Shown: in pieces, positions 35,301-44,805 of the stretch
Layout of the letters: every line of letters begins with the position of its first letter
How positions within the stretch are numbered: position 1 is the stretch's first letter
The notes under the pieces: model-generated
Databases searched by the model: none
What the model saw: the letters and a program-made list of their open reading frames with translations, nothing else
What the model was told of the DNA's origin: nothing
Source of the DNA: Dillenia suffruticosa
Taxonomy: Eukaryota; Streptophyta; Magnoliopsida; Dilleniales; Dilleniaceae
Length of the DNA stretch: 64,000 nucleotides
Assembly: GCA_033439265.1 (NCBI GenBank)
Contig: JAVTVX010000031.1
Coordinates: 357,501 to 421,500, forward strand
Direction: 5' to 3'
Program-made: the position numbers and the translations under genes

Positions 35301-38300
35301 AGAGGAAATTAGGGTTTACAATAAAATAGAATTTTTACTAAAAACAAATCCCTAAAATCATTCCTAATACGAAGGATTCCCAAAACTAAAGTAACTACTA
35401 ATTTTAAAATGATTGCTATTAGCTAAAATAAGAAATCCACTATTTTTCCTAGAATCCTTCCTTCTTATTAATTGTTAAATATTTTCCTAAAATAATTCTT
35501 TCCGGTGCATATCATTACTCCCTTTCTGGACAAGAGTTTGTCCTCAAGCTCAAATTCAAGTTGGGCCTTCTCAAGTCTTCAAGAACTCCCAAGGAGCGTC
35601 CACCCTTATCCTCTTATTTGGACTTTATCATACCTTGCTTAGCCTTTTCAAGTTCCTGACAGAGAGGTGCCCACTGTCCCAGAAATTCTTGGTCAACAGC
35701 TCTACCTGCTATAGCCTCTCATTCTGCAGCCACTTTCCATCTTGTAATTTCTCTTTAGTAGCGGCAATGACCAACATAAGTCCTTCAACACTTGCACCTG
35801 CCAGTCTCTCCTTTTCTTCAAGTTCCTCTATACACAGTTTCCTTTAGACGAGATCCCTAGCCCAAGCCTCCACTTGCTCTTTAAATGAAGTTGACTCTAT
35901 CTTGAGAATGGTTGTTCTTCCTCTGCCCATCTGGCAATTGAAAACAAAAGCATCTGTAATAGGCACACTTATGACATTTCCATGCTCATCTACTTCCCTT
36001 CCAAGAGCATCCAGTCTAAGAGGGGCTTTGAATGGTTTCCGTTGGATTGCTAGGTCAGTTGTTAACTGACCCCGAAACATGTTTAAAAGAGGCACAGTTC
36101 AGGATCTTGGTGAAATCCCATCTTGGCAGCTAGCTTATGTGCGCGTTTTACAGCTTCAATGTTTGGAATATTTGTAAGACCAGCCTCCAGCTATGCCACC
36201 CATAGACGGCTTCACAGAAGCTGCATAGCAGCAATAAGCATTGTGGTTGCACTTGGTTCTGCCTACATAGAAGCAGTAATAGTAAGAGCTGATGAAATAT
36301 GCAGAGGTAATTTGCGGGTACCCAAGGTGGTTTTTGTTACATCCTTTGGTCCTACAGATGGTTTGCTATCTGAACTTGTCCTAGCACCCTTATTCAACAA
36401 AGGAATTTTCTTCAGCTTCTCTGCCAATTCCTTCTGCATTTGTAAAGCTTTTTAGCCTTTGCTAAAGTATCAAGAGATAGGCTTTCACTTTTGCAAGTAG
36501 CTGAAGTAGACCCATCTGTGCTAGATTTTCCAGTAATCTCATGAGATCTGATAATACTAACTCCATTATTTTTTTTTTTTTGGTGGTAGTAATGGAAGAT
36601 ACCATAGAAGCGGAAGGATGACCAATAGCCAGAGAGGTCTGAGGCATACTATCTGATGCCATATTGAGTGGTTTTGCTGCGCCCTTAAAGTCAGGGTATT
36701 TTCTAGGGATGGCAGTCCCTCCTTCCAGTAGACTACTCCTTTCCTCCCTGTGGTCTGCAAGGGTGTGGCTTCTGCTCCTTACCTTTTGGACCTTGCTGCA
36801 CCCTGTTGCTCTCGCAAAAGCCCTTCCATCTGAGAGATCAGTGTTGTCTGCTGTTGCTGCAGCAACTTCTCATTGGACTGCTGGAGTTCCTCCACCGTAG
36901 CCAGTGGCTGCTCCATTTGCTGCACAAATTCCCTTATATGTCTCTTCATCCGGCTAAACCATTTTGCAGAGTTTTCATAATGGCCAGCTCTAATACCAAA
37001 TTGATATGTTCCCTAGTACAGGATATAGTCGCTGGATATTCTGCAGAGAATTCCTTTCTTCCCTTGCCAGAGTTTTCCATCTCTTAGACCCTAGATGTGA
37101 TGGTTTAGAACTTGTTCCCTAATAAGTTTCCTATTACACCTTTTTTTTTTTAAAATGAGAATTAGACTTGGCTCTTTATTGATTACACTATCTTTAAATA
37201 GAGGAAACTGTGGTTTATAATAAAATAGAATTTTTACTAAAAACAAATCTTTAAAATCATTCCTAGTATGAATGATTCCGAAAACCAAGGTAACTACTAA
37301 TTTTAAAAAGATTGTTATCAACTAAACTAAGAAAATTACTATTTTTCCTAGAATCCTTCCTTCTAATTATCCTAAATGTTTTCCTAGAATAATTTTTCCA
37401 ATGATATGCACTGTGCATATCAAAATAATACTGGACCGCTGCTTGCTGTTACCTATGTTTTGTCTAAGTTGGGAAAAGTAATTGATATGGCTAGTGACCA
37501 GATTTAAGGCCACTACCGGGGAGAGGGGCTTGCCACCTGAATGTATTATCAAAACCTAAGGAAATGTAATGGCATAAGCATGCTTGAATTTGCGGAATCT
37601 AGCAACTCAAAATTTGGTCCAGTGGACATTTTATGCATGTTGTTGTCTTCTCTTATTTAGACATAGAATCTTGATTCATTTTGATGCTTTAGGAAACTTG
37701 TAAGTAAAGGAATATTCAAATGTTCAGTACAGTGCTTTACTATCTCTATTTTACTTTTTAACTATGTTTGAAGGATGGGTGCAATCAGAGCTTCTTAAGC
37801 ATCCAATGATATACCTATTATCTTATCTTGAGGGATGTTTGAGAGGTGGTATAAAGGTAGATAATATTTTTGGAGGACTTTCCAAGGGTTTTCTGGACAA
37901 GGGGGGATGCTGCTTAGGGTAGAATCTTAAGACAGTCTTTGGAGAAAAAGATGATTTCTGTGAGCAGATATTCTTACTGTGGAAGAAAGCTTGAGACGGT
38001 TGACCATTTGTTATTTCACTTTGTTGGATGCATTGCTTTTCTCCATGCATCATCAAGGTGGGTTTCCTGAAAATGCAGAGTGTTGAGCATGTGTGGTTTA
38101 GCGTTGAAGCCTGCCTCAACAGTTCAAGGAATAGTATGAATACAGAATATGAAACGAACTCTGTTAAACCCCCTAACCCCAAAACGTCAATTTATAATAA
38201 TTAAAATTACCAGGCAAGATCCAAAGGGATGCGATATACTTTACTTGCATTAAAATCAAGTCAAGATTGAGTTTGAACTGGCTCCCACACTCGTGCAAGA

Positions 38301-41300
38301 TCTCTCCTTCAAAATAGGGCTTCATAAAACTGTCTACCAAGCTGAATGCAAAATAATGTGTGAATATTGAGATGTGGACAGGAGGTGTATTTGTTGTATA
38401 GCAAAACAGATGCTTGTCAGTTTGATCTCTCCAGCAAATTTTCACTAGTTTGGCAGGAAAGAGATTTGAAAAATCATTGACAGTGTTGAAAGATTTGGAT
38501 TTGTGGCACAAAGCTCTCCGTTTTTGGTTTTCATTGCTCCATTTTGTGCTTGATGAGGGTTTAGCCTTTTTTAGAAGGTTGCCTGCTTATCATTTAGTGG
38601 ATCTGTCTCCGAAGTGCTTCTTTCTATGCCTTCTTATAGCCCCCCCAACAAAAAAAAAAAAAAAGAAATAAAATACAAAAGACAAGGGATCTTGCCTGTA
38701 AATTTAGATTTGTATTTTGTGTGTTTGTCCCTCTGAAAAGACATATGGGGTTTACTTTTTTCTCCTTTGTAAGAACAAGTTCCCCTGCAGGGCTAAAATT
38801 CAACCTTTGTAGCTGGCAGCAATGTTGGAGATTTTGAAAAACATCATTTAAGTAGTTCATCACAGATGTTAAGCCAATGGACAGCTCAGTAAGATGTGCT
38901 ACACTGTTGCATCTGCTCTTTTATTTATTTATGTATGATTTGTGCCCCCGGGGGGGATAGCCAAGAAAGATTTCTCATGATTTATTAGTTTCCTTTTATT
39001 TCAATGAGGGATGGAAGCAACAGAATGCGAGTGGCCAATGAAAATAACCCTAAATGGGGTTTCCAGGTTATGGGACAAAGGGTGTCGATTTATGAGGAAC
39101 CATTTGGTTTATTTTGGTTTTTTACTAATTGAATCTGGAGCTGAAACTAATAACTTTGGATATGCATTTATAAGACAATGAACTTGGCTAAGCTGAGACT
39201 TGCCAATTTCTATGATTCAGTTTGATATTCTGTATATTTTCATATCTCACTTAAAATGCTTTACATCGGTTTTTATACAATTTTAAGAACATAAAAGATA
39301 AGATCTAGTTTCTAATACTTGCCTAATAGATTTAGATCTAAATTTGTAATTAACTCTTCTAACAAACTTGTTAACAATCTACTAACAGAATAATTATTAC
39401 ATATGATTCTGCTGTAACAGAAACTAATTCATCTGACAGTCCTCAAGCCGATGAATATATGTCCATTCCAAGCTTGCATACGAGATCTTAGAACTTTTGG
39501 TTATTTAAACCTTTAGTGAACACATCTGGAATTTGTTCTTCAGAAGTAACAAATAATATCTCAATTTGTCTTGCTTCGAGTTTCTCCTTTATGAAGTGCT
39601 TGTCCACTTCTGTATGCTTGGTTCTGTCATTCTGGACACAATCATGTGCAATACTGATAGCAGACTTATCATCACACATAATCTTCATGCTTTGATCTAT
39701 CCTCATTCCAAGATCCTCCGTAACAATTTTCAGTCGTAAGAGATCACAAATACCTAGAGTTATGGATCTAAATTCTGCTTCTGCACTTGATTGAGCCACC
39801 ACATTCTCCTTGCTCCTCCAGGTTATTAAATTGTTTCCGATAAACATATTATAACGTGTCTTTGATCTCCAATCCACTTGAGAGCCTGCATAGTCAACAT
39901 CAATACATATTTTTGGACTTAAACCTCGTTTGGCTTTGGACAAAATGTCTTTATCAGGTATTCCTTTTAGATAATGCAGGATTCTTTCCAGAAAAATTAT
40001 ATTACTAGTTCCAGGATCATGCATAAACTGACTTACACATATGCCACTCTGGTTAGTGTGATTAATCTTCTCACCGGTCTGATATTTTCTTTTTGTCTTT
40101 TTGTCTTTCACCGGTCTCTGATAGTATGAGACAAATTGGGATTAAGGCTTAGTTTGTTGTTGTTGTTTCTTTCTTCATCGGATCTTTCTTTAAATTTGTG
40201 ATTCTGTTCAGTAGGATTATTTGTTGCCTTTTCTCTTGACAGTCATATTTCTTTTAGTAAATCTAGGATATATTTCCTTTTAAGATAGAAAAATGCCTTA
40301 TTTTGAATAGGTTACTCGTATCCTGAGAAAATATTGAAGTTTTCCTAGATTCATCATTTCAAATTCCTTAGCCGAGCTGTCCTTTAAATGCTCCTACTTT
40401 CTAGAATCATTTCATGTCAAAATGATATCATCAACATATATAAAAGGAGAGCTGTAACATCACTGCCATCCGTTTATTTAATAGACACTGCGTGATCTCT
40501 TTTTATCTGTTTGTATCCATTTTTTTTTTCATTGCTGCTATTAACGTCTCAAACTAAGCCATTGGAGATTGTTTTAGACCATATAAAGCCTTTTTCAACC
40601 TATATATCTTTTCTTGATTTTCATTAAAACCAGGTGGCAACTCCGTGTATACTTCTTCTTTAAGATCTCCATGACGAAAAACATTCTTCACATCAAACGG
40701 TTGCAAGTTCCAGCCATAATGAGCTGCCAAAATCTGGACTGTATTAATCTTTGCTTAAGGTCTCCAAGTAATCAATCCCATACATTTGAGAATATCTTTT
40801 TACTACTAATTTGGCTTTATATCTTTCAAGAGAACCATCACCCTTCTATTTAAGTGTTAAAATGTGTTTGCAACATGCTTGATTCACACATTCAGGTCTA
40901 GACACAATCTTCCATGTCTTTTTTTCCTCCCCAAAAATATTTCATCTCTTCCTTGTGGCAAGCATCAAGTTCCTGTTCTTCATAGTTATTTCAATGGCTG
41001 GAGGAATCTCAATGGAATTAAGGGAAGATATGAAGGTTTTATGATTAGGGATAATTGGTCATAAGAGATAAAATATGCTAATGGGTGTTGAGTACAAGAT
41101 CTCATGCCTTTTTCAATGCTATAGGAAGATTAAGGTCATTTGTTTGAGAACATACCCGGTCTTTATTTAGATCAGAATTCTAGACTTCTGACTGAAGTTG
41201 CTACTGGGAAAGATTCAATTTATATTCATTCTTTGATAAAATTGAGTTGGTGAACCAGCTTTTAGTTGTAATGACGGTCTTTTGGCTACCATACCTGTTT

Positions 41301-44300
41301 TTGGCAATGAAATATCAATACTGTGATCAGCAAGATCATTGCTTAGTTTCTCCATTTGATGACTAGTTTGGATAGAAGCAAAATAGGGTTCTATTCCAAA
41401 AGTGACATCCATTGTAACATAAAAATTCCCAATTCTGGGATCAAAACATTTGTAACCCTTTTATGTGCTAGAATAACCCACAAAAGACAATTTAGAGCTT
41501 TAGGATCAAGTTTTTTACTGTTTTGTTTATGAACACGAATAAAAGCAGTACATTCAAAGACAGGAGACTCAAGAGTAGCTGAGAGGTGAATGCTAGGAAA
41601 GTAGGTTTTAAGTGTTTACAAGGGTGTTTTGCCACCAATAATAGAAGGAAGTCTATTTATTACATAGGAAGATGTTAAAGTTGTTTCTCCCGATAAATAG
41701 TTTGGGACACTCATTTGGAATAGAAGAGATCTGGTCATTTCTAAAAGATGCGTATTTTTCTTTTAGCCATACGATTTTGCCGAGGGGTATTAACACATGA
41801 GAACTCATGTTTGATTATTTTTTCAAGAAAGAAAGACTTTAAAACAATATTGAAGTAGTTTCTAATATTTTTAGATCTGAATTGCTTAATATAGACCCCG
41901 AACTGATTTAGAATTGTATGCCGGCTGTAGCAACCATTGATTTGACTTTCAAAAGGAAAAGGCTAGTGGTTCAGATGCAATTATCAAAGAAAGTAGCCAG
42001 GTGGTTTGGGTGTAATTATCAATGAAAGTAATAAACCAATGACATCCATTGATGTTTGGAGCTTGAGAAGGACCTTGAACATCAGAATGAACTAAAGAAA
42101 AAGAAGTGGAATTAAACTAATCTTTTATTGGATATGCTGTTCTACAATGTTTAGCAAGCTCACAAGAATCACAGCATAGAATTTTAAGATCAATATGGTT
42201 GAACAAATAAGGAAATACATTTTTCATATGGGAAAAAAGTGGATGTCCAAGCATGTGGTGATGGAATTTTATTTGTGTATGGTTGTCTGCATTTGAAGTA
42301 TTTATTGAACAAGTAAGATAACTCTTGGGATTGCAATTAACATCCTCAATTTTAACCAAAAAATAAGGCTCATCCTTCTCTTCAGCATCGAATCATTCTC
42401 CTTGAATCCTTGCTCTAAAAAGTACAATAAAATTATCAAAGATAGTAAAACAGTTTAATGATTCTGTTAGTTATGTATGGAGACTAGATTAATAGACAAC
42501 TGAGGCACATGTAGAACATTCTTAATGTAGAAAGATGATGCGAAGAATAGATCACATTGGCCTATAGCTTTGATTGAGTTTCCATCAACTACGGAAATAT
42601 TTTCGATTTTAGAAGGTGGTTGATATGTGGTAAAGGTTTTAATTTCTTTGGCCATTTGGTCTGAAGCACCAGAATCAATTATTCAAGAATCCTGTGAAAT
42701 TATTGAAATATATTAAAAGTTTAAGAAATTAGACACTTGCCTGTGTGAGCAAGTGAACAAGCGTCGGATACATTTGTTGGCAAGGTCTCCATAAATGCCT
42801 TAAGCTTAGCAATTTCTTTCTCGCTGAATACCAGAATACTAATTTTAGTGTTTCTTTTTCCTTCTACCAACTGCTTGTTATCTTCTCCAGTAACAGAATT
42901 ATTTGCTTCAGTGACTTGATCGTGCTGGTTTCTGATCTTGCTCAGCACTTGCTCTTTTCCATGTAATTTGAAGCAGTTTTCTCTAGTATGTCTTTGTTTC
43001 TTGCAGTATGTGCACCATATTGAATCTATTTTGGTGTCCCCCTCTGATTTTGTTGTCCACTCTTCTATTTTTCTCAGCTTTCAAGATTGAATGTATTTTG
43101 TCTAGACTCAATGACTTATCTCTTCTAAGAATTTTATGTGTCTTCTGTTCACATTCTACATTTAAACCAACCAAGAATTGAAATGCTCCATCTCTATGAA
43201 CTCGCGAAGCTTCAGAGTGTCCTTGATGCAGTCTATATGTAAATCTTGATCTGATTCCATCTAGAGATTATTCAAGGCATTGTAATACTCTGAAATAAAA
43301 AGATAACCTTGCTTCAAATTCTGCACTTTTATCTTGAGCTCATAGATTACCGAAACATCTCTAATCTTGGTATAAGTCTTGCATGTTTGCTTCCTTACTC
43401 CTTTGGTAGTTTTGGGCTACATGAAGTTCTTGATCAATTCTGGTGCATTGAATGCTATAATCATAATATATGACTGCATCTTCTATAACCCATTCTTGGA
43501 AGTTTGGAATATCAAAATCACGCGGACATCCCTCTATATGATCCAGCTTTGCCTTGTGTTTCAGCAGTACTTAAATCGGTTGAGCCCATTGGAAATAATT
43601 TCCACCATCAAGTCTGTAGGCTACTCTACTTTTGGAAGATAACCATTGCTATTGCTATTCTGATTGCTTGAAGGACTTTGATCCATGGCTAATGATTTGA
43701 TTGAAAGATGAAACAAAAAAGAATCTGATTGAAAATTTCACTTAAAATGCTTTGCAGAGAATTTAGGTTATGATTGCCCAGAGGATTTTAGAAAATTTTT
43801 TAGCTCTGATTCCATTATGAATTCTGTGTATTTTCATATCTCACTCGAAATGCTTTAGATCTGTTTGTATGCAAGCTTAAGAATCATAGAAGATAGGATT
43901 TGAAAGTTTCTAATAACAGCCTCACAGATTTAGATTTGTAACTAACTCTTCTAACAAACTACTAACAGATTAGTCGTTACCTATTATTCTGTTGTAACAG
44001 AAACTAATTCATCTGATAGAGTTGTTCAGGCAGTTTCTTAGTAACTTTTTCTACCCTAACTGATAACTTGAAAATTGTCTTGGAATTTGATACTTGCTTC
44101 CCTTGAGCCTCCCCTTCCAAAATCTTCTCTTCTTAATTGTTCTTATTTCCTGGAAAATTCTTGCTGCTCACTGATAGTCTTCTTTGGGGCTTATGTTTTA
44201 TTGCATTTTTTCAGGTTTTTGGTCAGTATTGGTTCTATAATATGATATTGCATCTTCTTCTATCCCAAGTTCAGTAATTTATATTATGTTTCCTAGTATT

Positions 44301-44722
44301 GGTTTTCTGTCAACTAATCATATTTTCTTTCCTCAGAATTTCTATCCAATTTTCTCATCAGTGAGAGCATGGAGTTTTGGTTTTTTGTTTTGTTTTTTAA
44401 TTGTATGATACATGGTATCTCTGTATTTGTTTTCTATCAACTTACCACATTTTCTTTGCTTAGATTTGCTATATTCTTCTGTGCTGGATCTCTTTTACCT
44501 CTATCTGTTGTTTTTGTTCTTGCCTAAACTTTAAGATATCCTGTGGCTTCTTTTTGTGATGCTAACTGTGGAGCACGACACATTGCAAACACAGAAGTAC
44601 ATCATCTTAGATTTATGCAACTAAAATATGGTAAAAATTTGGCATATGCTTTATTTAGACAACATATATATTTTGGGAGTATTACTAAATAATTGAGTAA
44701 ATTATCCATTAAGCACAAAGTT

Positions 44723-44805
<83 letters not shown>

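Larger units (their letters stand above)
35118..37422 (-). mobile_element. Non-autonomous LTR retrotransposon carrying host gene fragments
   Basis: LTRs at 35118-35514 and 37002-37422 have TGATATG...GCATATCA ends and the flanking duplication AAATA (35113-35117, 37423-37427). The minus-strand primer site TGGTATTAGAGCTGG lies at 36984-36998, so the element reads leftward. The interior (about 1.5 kb) starts with a short gag-like stretch ([15 protein letters not shown]), then holds fragments of PRP3 and of a paladin-like gene, and ends with a gypsy-style pol tail and purine tract (AAAGGGAGTAA) before the 3' LTR. No protease, RT or integrase is encoded, so it must have moved in trans. Confidence 0.88.
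39223..44018 (-). mobile_element. Ty1/copia LTR retrotransposon, near full length, decayed
   Basis: LTRs at 39223-39438 and 43818-44018 share TGT(A/G)TATTTTCATATCTCAC and TAACAGAAACTAATTCATCTG. They are flanked by CAGTT (39218-39222) and GAGTT (44019-44023), a 5-bp duplication with one change. The minus-strand primer site (TGGAATCAGAGCT) lies next to the right LTR at 43803-43815 and the purine tract GGCTTGAGGAC next to the left LTR. Reading leftward, gag, protease, integrase N-terminus, a decayed integrase/RT stretch and RNase H follow in copia order. It lies antisense in SmD1 intron 2. Confidence 0.88.
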
